Source: a virus
Virus record (IMG/VR): IMGVR_UViG_3300022752_000143
Coordinates: 1-41,404 of that record
Reading direction: 5' to 3' (one strand)
DNA: 41,404 bases
The translations under genes and the position numbers were made by a program. Shown here piece after piece: positions 7,084 through 16,178 of the stretch. The notes beneath the pieces are model-generated. The model saw nothing but the letters and a program-made list of their open reading frames with translations. It was not told the origin of the DNA and made no database searches. Position 1 is the stretch's first letter; each line of letters opens with the position of its first letter.

Positions 7084-7485
7084 TCAAACTAATTTGGATA
7101 GTGTGTCTGTCCTTCCATCAGACCAGTAATTATCATCACCATAGTAAACAAATATTTCTTCATTTTCTTGAATATCTTTGATAGCTACAAATCTGAAAAC
7201 TTTTTTCAGATTTGGATGATTTGTCCAAATTGCGTTTGGATCATTTGAGTGATTGTAAAAACTTCCATAACCCAATGCAATAACTTGTTCATCCCAGGTT
7301 GAACCGACAGGATAATTAAATCTGTAATCTATCAACAAACTAGAAACTTCACCCTTTTCAATTGGTAATGATAGTAGTGGACAATCCTCAATTACATCAC
7401 CAACAAATATACGATTTAGTGCAAATACACCCAATCCTCTACCCTGTGAATGCTTCAAATAAATGTTCTTTGGTGAATTTACCAT
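7084..7485 (-). CDS. SET-domain protein (putative protein lysine methyltransferase)
   Basis: 133 aa, a nearly minimal SET domain. Visible motifs are GRGLGVFA (15-22, AdoMet-binding GxG strand), the core YNHSNDPNA (77-85, the NHS pseudoknot) and the C-terminal ENEEIFVYYG (107-116). These are the three hallmark blocks of SET lysine methyltransferases. There are no pre-SET Cys clusters, so it resembles the stand-alone bacterial/viral type that methylates ribosomal or chromatin-like proteins. It lies alone on the minus strand between rightward genes. Substrate unknown; a phage or host nucleoid or ribosomal protein is possible. Confidence 0.8.
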   Translation of the reverse strand: MVNSPKNIYLKHSQGRGLGVFALNRIFVGDVIEDCPLLSLPIEKGEVSSLLIDYRFNYPVGSTWDEQVIALGYGSFYNHSNDPNAIWTNHPNLKKVFRFVAIKDIQENEEIFVYYGDDNYWSDGRTDTLSKLV

Positions 7486-7504
7486 TGTTAAGATATTTAA
7501 TAAT

Positions 7505-8446
7505 ATGCAAAAACCATTTACAGATCAAGAAGTAAGTTTTTTAAAATATCTAAATAAAAAAGATATCATAAATAAAAGCACTAGAGAGGGTGTTGCGTTT
7601 GTGGCTAATCTTATGAAGATACTAAAACAATCAGGATCACCAACATCATTATATCATTTATTCAAAGACAATTATAGACCTAACGGCGATTATGAAAATG
7701 TAACTTGGGAAAATTTTATAGATGTACGTAATTATAAAACAAAAAAAATTAATAATTACCAAGCCTCTGAATACGTTGCAAAAAAAAGACCATTTAAGGG
7801 AAATAATCTATCAGGTGAATGGGTACAGCGTGACGTTTATTTAATTTATGTTGTATTATCATACGGACATTATCCAATTTACATTTATAGAGACGGAGTG
7901 TGGTTTTTAAATTCAGATCATTATAGTACTACAACCGCAAAACACATACGCGCCTCATTACCAAGATATGATGATGCAAAAATTATAGTTATCGAACCAG
8001 ATTTTATGCGGTATGTTTATCGTAGTGAATTTTCAAATGATGAAATTATGAAAATGAGGATGGACAGATTTAAGAAAAAAGTTCAATATCTTGTACCGAA
8101 AAGATTAACAAATATAGGAGCGTCTTGGCGTTCAAATCACAAAATTAAATTCAAAATAAAAAATGTAAATTTATCTGACAACGATACTATAGAAATAATT
8201 GTTGATGTACTGGGCGTTTATGACGGAAACAATCAAGTTGATTATGAAGAAACTGGTTTACTTACCAAAAAAGAACTAGAAGACAAAATAAGTAATAAAA
8301 TTGTTGCAAATATGGAAGAGTACTTACCGCCACAAAAAATAGATAAATATTTAAATCGTAGACAAGTTCCAGAAGATGGTTATTTGAAATTAACGTTTGA
8401 ACATCAACCTATCAAATCGAAACCTCAAGATATCACAAAAGATTAA
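7505..8446 (+). CDS. Unknown protein, first of a tandem paralogue pair
   Basis: 313 aa from the ATG at 7505, chosen over an in-frame upstream start because MQKPFTDQEVSFLKYLNKK then aligns with MATILSDTEINLFKYLNKK of the next gene. Shared blocks are KxPFxGxNLSG, YIYRDGVWF and a C-terminal block YLPPQKIxxYLxxRQVPEDGYLKxxFxHQP. Middle parts diverge. No known domain. It has a short gap of 6 nt to its paralogue. A variant box ATATTTAA lies about 7 nt before the start. Particle or tail-associated roles are possible but not shown. Confidence 0.65.
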   Translation: MQKPFTDQEVSFLKYLNKKDIINKSTREGVAFVANLMKILKQSGSPTSLYHLFKDNYRPNGDYENVTWENFIDVRNYKTKKINNYQASEYVAKKRPFKGNNLSGEWVQRDVYLIYVVLSYGHYPIYIYRDGVWFLNSDHYSTTTAKHIRASLPRYDDAKIIVIEPDFMRYVYRSEFSNDEIMKMRMDRFKKKVQYLVPKRLTNIGASWRSNHKIKFKIKNVNLSDNDTIEIIVDVLGVYDGNNQVDYEETGLLTKKELEDKISNKIVANMEEYLPPQKIDKYLNRRQVPEDGYLKLTFEHQPIKSKPQDITKD

Positions 8447-8452
8447 ATCAAA

Positions 8453-9421
8453 GTGGCAACAATTTTATCTGATACTGAAATTAACTTGTTCAAATATTTG
8501 AACAAAAAAAACTATTATAAAACAAGTATCGCCGAAGGTATTCCGTATTTAGAACAATTACTACGTATGTTTGGTATATTACCATCATACCATGATAATC
8601 CAGCTTTAGCGATGAGGTATTTGTATTTTATGTTGTATGATCCAAGCGGTAATTATCATGATCTTACTTTGAGTGAATTGCGAGAAAAATTTCTAAGTAA
8701 TGCTCGTGGTAGACCAAAAAAAATTAAAAACTCAGAAGTTGATAGTTTTATAGTAAGGAAACTTCCGTTTGATGGAAGTAATTTGTCTGGAACCTTGCGA
8801 CTTACTCGATCTGGTGAAGTCGTCTATCTAGTAAAATCGTTTAATGGTAGATTGTATCTTTACAGAGATGGTATTTGGTTTTACAATATAAATCTAAAAG
8901 CTAAACATAGTTGGGGTAGTTATCCGAGAAAAGATAAAAATTCTATTTTATTGTCCGTTGACTATAGAATTTTCGATGAAATATTAGACAGTTTTGCACC
9001 TAGAACAAACGAACAAATTTTGAAAGATAGACAGAAAGAATTTGCAGATAAATCGCGTGATTTATTACCAACAAGGAAAAAAAATCTTAAGATCTGGAGT
9101 TATGATCCAGATATTCAAATACATCTTGAAAATAAAGTAAAATTCAAATTACTTGATGTTCGACAAGAGGGTGATGTAACTAATATTGATGTTGCAATTT
9201 TTGGAATTTATAGAAATGGAAAATTAGTAAAAACCAAACTGACTGATTACAACCAAGATCCTATTGCGAAAGATTACTTGGAAAAAACAGTTGCGGGTAA
9301 TTTTATAAAAAATATTATGGACTATTTACCTTTACAAAAAATTACACAATATATGGATGTAAGACAAATTCCTGAGGATGGTTATATCAAATTCAATTTT
9401 TTTCACCAACCAACAAATTAG
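8453..9421 (+). CDS. Unknown protein, second of a tandem paralogue pair
   Basis: 322 aa with a GTG start giving MATILSDTEINLFKYLNKK. Paralogue of the preceding gene: it shares FDGSNLSG, LYLYRDGIWFYN and the C-terminal DYLPLQKITQYMDVRQIPED block. The N-terminal third has an extra Pro/Tyr-rich stretch. No recognised domain or membrane segment. The gap of 6 nt implies one transcript with its partner. Confidence 0.65.
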   Translation: MATILSDTEINLFKYLNKKNYYKTSIAEGIPYLEQLLRMFGILPSYHDNPALAMRYLYFMLYDPSGNYHDLTLSELREKFLSNARGRPKKIKNSEVDSFIVRKLPFDGSNLSGTLRLTRSGEVVYLVKSFNGRLYLYRDGIWFYNINLKAKHSWGSYPRKDKNSILLSVDYRIFDEILDSFAPRTNEQILKDRQKEFADKSRDLLPTRKKNLKIWSYDPDIQIHLENKVKFKLLDVRQEGDVTNIDVAIFGIYRNGKLVKTKLTDYNQDPIAKDYLEKTVAGNFIKNIMDYLPLQKITQYMDVRQIPEDGYIKFNFFHQPTN

Positions 9422-9449
9422 TCATCATAACGAGTAAAAAACAATAATA

Positions 9450-9635
9450 ATGGATATAAATCAACGTAAAGCGGAAAGATATAATTGGTTACTGGGTCAA
9501 CATGATTTTCTCACAGAAAAAATAAGACAAATCAAAGCCAATAATTTAGAACAAACACCTCAAGAAGAACAACAAATCAAATTTTTTACTGAACAACAAA
9601 AGAAAATTATGGTTGAGGTTCAAAAATTATTTTAA
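9450..9635 (+). CDS. Small Gln/Lys-rich helical protein, 61 aa
   Basis: Not recognised. Heptad-like hydrophobic spacing and high Gln/Glu/Lys content predict a helical hairpin or coiled coil. Same strand as the paralogue pair before it, 28 nt away. Confidence 0.55.
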   Translation: MDINQRKAERYNWLLGQHDFLTEKIRQIKANNLEQTPQEEQQIKFFTEQQKKIMVEVQKLF

Positions 9636-9665
9636 TGTAAAATCTCTAATTTTGTTCGGTTCGAT

Positions 9666-9673
9666 ATATTTAT
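9666..9673 (+). promoter_or_regulatory. Late-type ATATTTAT box of the holin-like gene
   Basis: ATATTTAT, 18 nt before the ATG at 9692. The leader after it contains CCGACCAAGAT, part of the site complementary to the candidate small RNA at 23414-23494. Confidence 0.5.
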
Positions 9674-9679
9674 TGTAAA

Positions 9680-9697
9680 CCGACCAAGATTATGAAA
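9680..9697 (+). promoter_or_regulatory. Predicted antisense-RNA target site over the start codon
   Basis: The 18 nt CCGACCAAGATTATGAAA span the leader and start codon of the holin-like gene. The minus-strand transcript of 23458-23475 is complementary over all 18 positions with one G-U pair (9690). Pairing would cover the start codon and block initiation. A duplicated leader is the alternative explanation. Confidence 0.45.
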
Positions 9698-9925
9698 AAA
9701 TTCTTATCTCAAATTTTCCAAGACGAAAAGGGTGCGTTTTCCAGTAAAAGATTTGTTGGAATAATGTGCGCAATATCCCTTTGTGTCACAATGTACCATA
9801 ATTCCTTTTCGACAGTTGATGTGGCTCCAGCACCCGCATTAATTCAATCCGTTGCCGCATTGGCCTTCGGAGCGTTGGGACTTGCCTCAGCTGATAAAAT
9901 TTTCACAAAGAAAAACTCAGAATAA
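9692..9925 (+). CDS. Small two-helix membrane protein, holin candidate
   Basis: 77 aa. Two transmembrane helices, about residues 21-37 and 48-67, with a short loop (STVDVAPAP) and charged ends, KKF..DEK at the N-terminus and KKNSE at the C-terminus. Size and topology fit a class II holin, which would collapse the inner membrane at lysis time. The gene lies in front of a second small membrane-protein gene; the endolysin is 9 kb away on the other strand. A late-type box precedes it, and its start codon may be the target of an antisense RNA encoded at 23.4 kb. Other two-helix roles (antiholin, secretion helper) cannot be excluded. Confidence 0.55.
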   Translation: MKKFLSQIFQDEKGAFSSKRFVGIMCAISLCVTMYHNSFSTVDVAPAPALIQSVAALAFGALGLASADKIFTKKNSE

Positions 9926-9926
9926 T

Positions 9927-10271
9927 ATGGGACTATTTAAATCACTTCTTTACAACACTGAATTCCAAAATGTAGAACCAGATCAAAGGTTCAATTTTAT
10001 GTTGCAACAGATGCAATCAAACAGATGGAAAATTACATTATTAGTACTTTTTACATTTTTTTTCATCGTTTTTGGTATTGTTATGGCTGTAATGTTCAAA
10101 GCAACAATCGAAGAGGCCTGGAAAGAATTACTTCTTATTCTTTTAGGAGCATTTGTTGGTAACTTAAATAAAGTTATCGATTTTTGGTTCTCAAATGAAG
10201 ACAGAGACAAAATGTTAGTCCAAAAGATGGACGAAGAAGATGGTGTTTCACTATCATCACAAGACCAATAA
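9927..10271 (+). CDS. Membrane protein, 114 aa
   Basis: The start ATG at 9927, 1 nt after the preceding stop, gives MGLFKSLLYNTEF. Two hydrophobic segments follow: about residues 34-57 (ITLLVLFTFFFIVFGIVMAVMF) and 65-79 (ELLLILLGAFVGN). The C-terminus is acidic and Ser/Gln-rich. Unknown family; it may act with the holin-like protein before it or with the secretion cassette after it. Confidence 0.6.
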   Translation: MGLFKSLLYNTEFQNVEPDQRFNFMLQQMQSNRWKITLLVLFTFFFIVFGIVMAVMFKATIEEAWKELLLILLGAFVGNLNKVIDFWFSNEDRDKMLVQKMDEEDGVSLSSQDQ

Positions 10272-10278
10272 TATTTGT

Positions 10279-12180
10279 ATGAAAAAAATACTTCTAGGAT
10301 TATTTACGATAATTTCATTGAATGTATATGGACAGAATGGGAGAAACGAAGTTTTAGTTTCTCCCAACTCGTCATCTCCGTATTTTTTGATAGATACTGT
10401 TTTTACGTTAGGTAGTATTTTGAATGATACTACTGTTGTATACCTACACTATCATAACCCTACGGCAACTAACTATGCTGGCTTCCAAGTCAGATTTTTT
10501 TACCCTCAAGCGTCATTTAAACAACCGATTGTGAAATGGGGCCCGAGTGTAAGTTCATTGTCAACAAAATACGGCTCTTATTATAGTCAACCCGGTTGGG
10601 TAAACGCGACAGCTATTTATACTGGTAATCAAGCAATTTTTGATTTTCCAGATGGTGCTGTCTTCGAAGTGTTGTTACCACATTCAGCAACATTTAATCC
10701 ATCATCTGTTGACTCAATGAAAGTACAAGGTGTTCCAACCTATAATAATATAGCCACAACAACAAGTGGGTTTGATAATACTCTAGGTACATTCAATTAC
10801 GGAGGTCGTTTTAAAATGGATACTGTTCGTGTTCCTGTTACTGTTTTGAATGTAGATGGAACGCCCGCTCCAGAAATGCCTTTTGCATTTGATTATAAAC
10901 TCAAATCATCTCAGTTTTATGTAAGAGGTGATCGTTTTACCACAAATTCAAACGGTGTTGCATCCATTAAAATCCCGTACGATACTTCATTTTATAATGT
11001 GAAATTGGTATCCGACTTGGATACTTTGTCAGATAATTCATCAATCAATATTACAGATGCTTATCGTTTATCTGACATGAGTATTTACGCAGATACCGCA
11101 CAATCATATGAATTTCAACAAGGTGACGTAAATAGAAGTGGTACTTTGTCAGTGTCCGATGCTTACCTTATATTCAATCGTTTAGCGACAGGACGTTCAA
11201 CTTGGTCTCCTGTTGTTGCAAACGAATATAATGTAAGATATTATACAGCATCTGAATATGCTACAATAATTGCTAATCCAAACATATTTCAAACATCTAT
11301 TATTGGTACAAGAATGATAGATCAAAATTTGAATGGATCAAATGGTATTACATATTACGGTTATGTTTTAGGTGACGTGACAAACACAGGATTAAATAAT
11401 TTATCATTTCAAATTCAAAGAGTGAATAATCCAACTATTGGTACTTCTTACGTATTAGATGAAGGAACGATCTACCAGAATATTCAAGACTCCGTACAAT
11501 TTAGAATTCCTAAATTAACTATTTCAGATGATAACTCAGTAAATGTTGGTGTAACTTTTATAACACACGGAAATAAAGTCGGTGCGGCTCAAATAGGTTT
11601 AAAATTTGATCCAAATATCTTTAGATTTTCACAAATTAACGTAGGCCCAGAAGCAAGTTCTTGGAACTCATTTATTTCGACCAAATCTGGTGAAATTTTA
11701 TGGGGTGGGCATGAATCCAAAATGTCACCCTCAGTTATTACTAATCCAACACAAATGTTCAACTTTAAGTTTGATATTTTGAATTCAAATTGGGAACAGT
11801 CTCCGATCAGAATCACCAATAAAGCTGCTGGTAACGAAAAAGCTGAGGATTTAAATATTATTCCTTCACCTGTCGATGCTACGGTTATAAATGGAAGAAG
11901 AGCTAGAGATCTTGTAAATGAATTGGTTAACGGTTTTAGAGTTTATCCAAATCCAGTTGAAGATAATTTGAATATTGATTACTATCAAACAAATTGGGGA
12001 TATTTATATTACGAAATCTATGATTACACAGGTAAGCTATATTTTACAAACAAGGAATTTGTTACACAAAATGAAATTGTCACAAGACAAGTCAATGTGG
12101 ACAATTTGAAACCGGGTTTCTATTTTGTAAGATTAACAACCAATGAAAAACAAAAGATTCATAAAATAATTAAAAAATAA
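10279..12180 (+). CDS. Secreted T9SS cargo with dockerin- and cohesin-like regions
   Basis: 633 aa from the ATG at 10279. A Sec signal peptide (MKKILLGLFTIISLNVYG) is followed by beta-rich sequence. About residues 281-310 read GDVNRSGTLSVSDAYLIFNR, a dockerin type I-like calcium-binding repeat. Residues about 415-500 (VGVTFITHGNKVGAAQIGLKFDP) resemble a cohesin fold. The last 80 residues, from VYPNPVEDNLNI to LKPGFYFVRLTTNEKQKIHKIIKK, match a type A sorting domain of the type IX secretion system. The product should cross the outer membrane and be anchored on or released from the host surface. Finding this in a phage region is odd. Adhesion or receptor masking is possible. Confidence 0.8.
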   Translation: MKKILLGLFTIISLNVYGQNGRNEVLVSPNSSSPYFLIDTVFTLGSILNDTTVVYLHYHNPTATNYAGFQVRFFYPQASFKQPIVKWGPSVSSLSTKYGSYYSQPGWVNATAIYTGNQAIFDFPDGAVFEVLLPHSATFNPSSVDSMKVQGVPTYNNIATTTSGFDNTLGTFNYGGRFKMDTVRVPVTVLNVDGTPAPEMPFAFDYKLKSSQFYVRGDRFTTNSNGVASIKIPYDTSFYNVKLVSDLDTLSDNSSINITDAYRLSDMSIYADTAQSYEFQQGDVNRSGTLSVSDAYLIFNRLATGRSTWSPVVANEYNVRYYTASEYATIIANPNIFQTSIIGTRMIDQNLNGSNGITYYGYVLGDVTNTGLNNLSFQIQRVNNPTIGTSYVLDEGTIYQNIQDSVQFRIPKLTISDDNSVNVGVTFITHGNKVGAAQIGLKFDPNIFRFSQINVGPEASSWNSFISTKSGEILWGGHESKMSPSVITNPTQMFNFKFDILNSNWEQSPIRITNKAAGNEKAEDLNIIPSPVDATVINGRRARDLVNELVNGFRVYPNPVEDNLNIDYYQTNWGYLYYEIYDYTGKLYFTNKEFVTQNEIVTRQVNVDNLKPGFYFVRLTTNEKQKIHKIIKK

Positions 12181-12184
12181 AATT

Positions 12185-12586
12185 ATGTCAGAAGAAACAG
12201 AAAATGATGGTTCTTGGGGTGGTTTAAAGAAAACCATCGTAGGCACACTTGCCACAATCGTAACAGGTGGTGGTGTTTGGATTTCCACAACTTTATTTGG
12301 TGGTGGTGGAAACGATAGCGAAGAAACCAAAACAGAACAAGCGGCACCAGCGGCAGCACCAGTAATCAATCTTAATTTGGAAAACAACAACCAAAGTAAT
12401 GCTTCTGCTGGAAGTGGTGGTGGAACTACAGTAATCAGAGAAAAAGAAACTATCAGAGAAGTAGCACCAGCCCAATCAACTCCAGTTCCAGCAACTGCAA
12501 CACCTGCTGAAGAGAAGAAAGAAACACCTGCTGAAAGAATGAAAAGATTAAGAGCTAAACAATTAGAAAACGAAGAAGAAGAATGA
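12185..12586 (+). CDS. Single-pass membrane protein with low-complexity tail, 133 aa
   Basis: Acidic N-terminus, one Gly-rich transmembrane helix (about 17-40, IVGTLATIVTGGGVWISTTLFGGGG), then an Ala/Pro/Asn/Glu-rich tail and a charged end RMKRLRAKQLENEEEE. Unknown family. It sits 4 nt after the T9SS cargo gene, and its stop overlaps the CsgG-like gene by 4 nt (ATGA), so it is part of the same translationally coupled cassette. Confidence 0.6.
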   Translation: MSEETENDGSWGGLKKTIVGTLATIVTGGGVWISTTLFGGGGNDSEETKTEQAAPAAAPVINLNLENNNQSNASAGSGGGTTVIREKETIREVAPAQSTPVPATATPAEEKKETPAERMKRLRAKQLENEEEE

Positions 12587-13275
12587 AAAAAATTATTATC
12601 ATTTCGACCATAAATTTATTTCTGTTGTTGAGTTGTAAATCAACAATTTCTACTCAACAGTATCAGGCTGATTTTGAAAAAACAGATCGGACTCTTGAAA
12701 GTATTTCTACTTACACAGGTAAAAAACAGACTGTACAACTTTCGAAATTAAATGTTAACAAAGAACTTTGGGAAAGTTTTCCTGAACTAAGAGAAAAAAG
12801 ATTAGGTCTTGGTGTCTCCAACAGAATTGTTGAAAATTTACTTTATACTAACAGATTTGAATTTGCTGAAGAAAAAGATGCAATTGTCAATCAAATGTTA
12901 GACGCTTGGGAAAAGAAAATTGAAGGTTTGGATGATGGTAAAACAAAACTTAAAACTGATGGTATTAGATTACCAAAGTTTATTGCTTATGCCGAAATTT
13001 ACGATTTTTCCGTTTCTTACGCTGAAAGTTATGATAAAGGTAAGTTGAAAAAAACCAACACTACGATAATTGGTATTCAAGTTAGGTTGGTGAAAGTAGA
13101 CAATTCACAATACATAGTCGCATCAGGTCAAGGTCAATCAACTCAATTTGGTGAGGGTTATTTTAAAAATCCAACAATGGGTTTTGACCAATCAACCGTT
13201 GGTATTGCTACACAGAAAGCTTTAGAGGTCGCTACAATGAACCTTGTTAAGCGTCTGGAGCAAAATGGTTGGTAA
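12583..13275 (+). CDS. CsgG-like outer-membrane lipoprotein
   Basis: 230 aa. Lipoprotein signal peptide with lipobox LLLSC (Cys 18). The body follows the CsgG family pattern: KLNVNKELWESFPELREKRLGLGVSNRIVENLLYTNRF, then GIQVRLVKVDNSQYIVASGQGQST and STVGIATQKALEVATMNLVKRL. CsgG forms the outer-membrane channel for curli (type VIII secretion); the length is a little under the usual 260-280 aa. CsgG-like genes are, as I recall, known in some marine myophages, where a role in lysis or envelope modification has been suggested. It overlaps its neighbours on both sides. Channel formation is inferred. Confidence 0.72.
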   Translation: MKKIIIISTINLFLLLSCKSTISTQQYQADFEKTDRTLESISTYTGKKQTVQLSKLNVNKELWESFPELREKRLGLGVSNRIVENLLYTNRFEFAEEKDAIVNQMLDAWEKKIEGLDDGKTKLKTDGIRLPKFIAYAEIYDFSVSYAESYDKGKLKKTNTTIIGIQVRLVKVDNSQYIVASGQGQSTQFGEGYFKNPTMGFDQSTVGIATQKALEVATMNLVKRLEQNGW

Positions 13276-14464
13276 AAAAATCTTATTACTGATTATCTTT
13301 TTCCTAGGTGGAATTTTGGGAACTCACGCTCAAAGTTTCACCTATTTTTATATTAACCCTTGTAATGGAAAAACAGAATCAGTTCAGCTAGAAACTCAGA
13401 GTTCTTCTGTGACTATGTTTTATGCTGGTCAATTCAGGTCTTTTACGTATGCTGAGTTAGATGCGGGAGCATATACACAGTGGGTTCAAGATATTCGAAA
13501 TTCATTACCACCCGGAGCAAACCCTTGTGCCACAGAAGGTGTTGAGGCTTCAAATAACGTATCAAATTTCATTGGGAGTGTTACAGCAAATGCGGTTGCT
13601 AATATCTCGTCTGTGGTCTCTATGGCGAGTTCTATTGGGAGTTCCGTTGGGAATATACCTACACCCCCACCCGCGCCTAGAAATGAAAGTGGGACTAATA
13701 ACAACACTTCTACAACCGAAGGTGGTGGTCAGATAACAACACAGGGAGAACAAAACCAACAAACGGCAAGTGGTGGTGAAAGTGAGAATAACGGAAACGG
13801 TGGAGGTAAAAGCAAATCATCTGGTAAAGGGTCGAATGGATCTCTAATAGCAACCGGGGACATTGTGATCATTAGAAATGATTCAAATATTACAAAGAGT
13901 GGAAATGATAATTTTAGATTTAATACATCATTGACACATGTTAATACAGAACAAACTTTTATCAAAGGTATAAATATAAACTATCAGACAGGACAAAACA
14001 TATTAAACCTATCAGGTTATGGTTCTTTAAAATATAAAGGATATATGGGAATATTCTCAACATCGTTTATGACAAATTTTGATAACGATTGGTTTTTAAC
14101 AGCCTCATTACTTAATGCTCAAAAAATAAACAAGATAACCCTTATGGGTGGGACAACGTACACCTTGGGACAAATCGACAAAAATGATTTTCGTAATTGG
14201 TCATTGGTTGGTGGGGGTTTCACAAATTTTAAGGGTGGAAAATCTATAGGGTTGAATTTTTTGGGTTTGGGTGTATATTCCCCCTATATTTTCTTTTATG
14301 CGGGTCAGTGGTATAAAAGTGGATTTTTGATTATACCTATGGTTAATACAGATTTCAAGGTTACAGATAAATTTAAATGGACAATTAGTTTTTCTGGTGT
14401 TTATCAGGTCAATCAAACTTTCCAAAATTGGCAAGTTCTTACTGGAACAAAAATAATGTTATGA
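13265..14464 (+). CDS. Exported protein with predicted outer-membrane barrel
   Basis: 399 aa from the ATG at 13265, chosen because it starts the signal peptide MVGKKILLLIIFFLGGILGTHAQ. The mature part has a beta-rich head, a Pro/Gly/Ser/Asn-rich linker (about 130-200) and a C-terminal half of alternating aromatic strands ending in TGTKIML, typical of outer-membrane barrels. The gene overlaps the CsgG-like gene by 11 nt and the PA14 gene by 4 nt. No family recognised. It may form the outer-membrane part of the cassette or an adhesin. Confidence 0.6.
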   Translation: MVGKKILLLIIFFLGGILGTHAQSFTYFYINPCNGKTESVQLETQSSSVTMFYAGQFRSFTYAELDAGAYTQWVQDIRNSLPPGANPCATEGVEASNNVSNFIGSVTANAVANISSVVSMASSIGSSVGNIPTPPPAPRNESGTNNNTSTTEGGGQITTQGEQNQQTASGGESENNGNGGGKSKSSGKGSNGSLIATGDIVIIRNDSNITKSGNDNFRFNTSLTHVNTEQTFIKGININYQTGQNILNLSGYGSLKYKGYMGIFSTSFMTNFDNDWFLTASLLNAQKINKITLMGGTTYTLGQIDKNDFRNWSLVGGGFTNFKGGKSIGLNFLGLGVYSPYIFFYAGQWYKSGFLIIPMVNTDFKVTDKFKWTISFSGVYQVNQTFQNWQVLTGTKIML

Positions 14465-16176
14465 TGTATAGATTAATATTGTTATTGTTATTACCACTTT
14501 CGGTATTTGGGCAGATGACTTACACCCAATCCTCAACAACCTATTCTTATGAGTCAACTACAGGAACTGCACTTACGTTGGGGGATGACCAAACCATAAC
14601 CAATTTACCCATTGGTTTTACTTTTAATTATTGGGGGACTAATTTCACAACAGTCAATATTTGCTCAAATGGGTGGATATCATTTACCAATACAGGTGGT
14701 GATATTGTGGGGGGTTCTCCAAACAATGTAGTACCTAATGGTATTCATGCAAATGCTATGGATTTGTTTCCGATATCAGGTTACTTTGTAAGATACCAAA
14801 CTATAGGTTCATCACCAAACCGAAAATTTGTTGTAAGCTATCATATAGGATATTATGGTTGTAACTCCAATACCACACTTTTTACTGATTTTCAAATCGT
14901 ATTATCCGAAACCACAAATTTAATTCAAATAAATGTTAGTTCACATCCCGGCTGTTCTTCGGGGGCATCACTTCAAGGAGTTTCAAATAGCAACAATTCA
15001 CTAATAGTAACAACTACTGGTAGAAATGGGGTTAATTGGAGCCCACTAACAAATTCATCAATTATATTTACACAATACACACCTTTCACACATTCAGGTC
15101 TTATACGAACCGAAAACGATGTCCCTGTCCCAAATATACTTACAAAACTCTTCAAAAGAGGACAGACCATAGGTTTATCAAACACAATGAATGTTAAAGT
15201 ATTTTCAACACATGGTGGTAATGGAAATACTTCTCAATATGGTCAGTATCCAACTGTTACTGCTGATTTTGATAAACTATTTAATACATCATTTTCCAAT
15301 ACTCAACTCAGGTGGAATTCAACATTACCCACAACCACTTGTTTGAATTTTACAACATTTACAACTCTTACTGGTGCAGGTGCTACTGTACCAAATAATG
15401 GTGATTTTTATTCAGTTGAAGTTACGGGAACATTTATACCCGCAGTAACTGGGACTTATTCTTTTGGAATAAATTCAGATGATGGAAGTGATTTATTCAT
15501 TGGTGGAACTTTTGTTGTTAGTTACTATGGTGGGCATGGAATGAGTGGCCCGATATATGGTAATATAAATTTGGTAGCAGGAACACAATATACCTTTAGA
15601 GCAAGGATGCAAGAATATGGTGGGGGTGATGGATTAGCAGTTGTATGGAGAAGACCAGGACAATCCACCTACTCTTTACAAACATCCGAATTGGGGATAT
15701 TAACACCTACATTTACTCCTTGGACACAACAAACCACATCTACAACAAATGCACAAGGACAGTATTCTTTTTCACAACCTATAGTAAGTGGAGACGAGTG
15801 GTATATTGAAGTTGTAATTCCAACAACAACCTCAAACTTATCTTCTGTTGATTTTATCGGTATTGATGATGTGGTATTACAACGAACACCCATTAAGTCT
15901 ATACATTATCACAAATATGAAGTGAGTGGAGATAATCTTATTACAATTAATGATATTTATACTATATCAAGAAGAATAAACGGATTAAATTATACAAAAA
16001 GAACTTTGTTATTTACTGAACCACAATGGACTAGTCTGAATACTGGAACTTCAGATCTTAGGAGTTCAATACCCGGTGTTTTTAATACCTACACATTCAC
16101 ACCGAGTGCGGGCGGAACCACTAATCTGTATGTTCTATCACCAGGATTTACAAATCAATCAACTTTAAATTATTAA
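14461..16176 (+). CDS. Secreted PA14-domain protein with dockerin-like segment
   Basis: 571 aa. The start at 14461 (ATGATG, overlapping the previous stop) gives signal peptide MMYRLILLLLLPLSVFGQ. The first 200 residues are a beta-rich region (CSNGWISF, HIGYYGCN). Residues about 319-405 form a PA14 domain (ITGTYSFGINSDDGSDLFIGG..VAGTQYTFRARMQEYGGGDGLAVVW), a carbohydrate-binding fold. At 487-512 VSGDNLITINDIYTISRRING resembles the dockerin-like part of the T9SS cargo gene four genes upstream. No T9SS sorting domain is present at the C-terminus. Likely a surface glycan-binding protein. Confidence 0.72.
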   Translation: MMYRLILLLLLPLSVFGQMTYTQSSTTYSYESTTGTALTLGDDQTITNLPIGFTFNYWGTNFTTVNICSNGWISFTNTGGDIVGGSPNNVVPNGIHANAMDLFPISGYFVRYQTIGSSPNRKFVVSYHIGYYGCNSNTTLFTDFQIVLSETTNLIQINVSSHPGCSSGASLQGVSNSNNSLIVTTTGRNGVNWSPLTNSSIIFTQYTPFTHSGLIRTENDVPVPNILTKLFKRGQTIGLSNTMNVKVFSTHGGNGNTSQYGQYPTVTADFDKLFNTSFSNTQLRWNSTLPTTTCLNFTTFTTLTGAGATVPNNGDFYSVEVTGTFIPAVTGTYSFGINSDDGSDLFIGGTFVVSYYGGHGMSGPIYGNINLVAGTQYTFRARMQEYGGGDGLAVVWRRPGQSTYSLQTSELGILTPTFTPWTQQTTSTTNAQGQYSFSQPIVSGDEWYIEVVIPTTTSNLSSVDFIGIDDVVLQRTPIKSIHYHKYEVSGDNLITINDIYTISRRINGLNYTKRTLLFTEPQWTSLNTGTSDLRSSIPGVFNTYTFTPSAGGTTNLYVLSPGFTNQSTLNY

Positions 16177-16178
16177 CT

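Noticed and set aside
7463-7504. Upstream start for the first paralogue of the 7505-9421 pair
   Set aside because: It would overlap the divergent SET gene start and lose the N-terminal match to its paralogue.
12133-12475. Leftward ORFs opposite the TM and low-complexity region
   Set aside because: Shadows of Gly/Thr/Ala-rich coding sequence; they run antisense to a tightly coupled operon.
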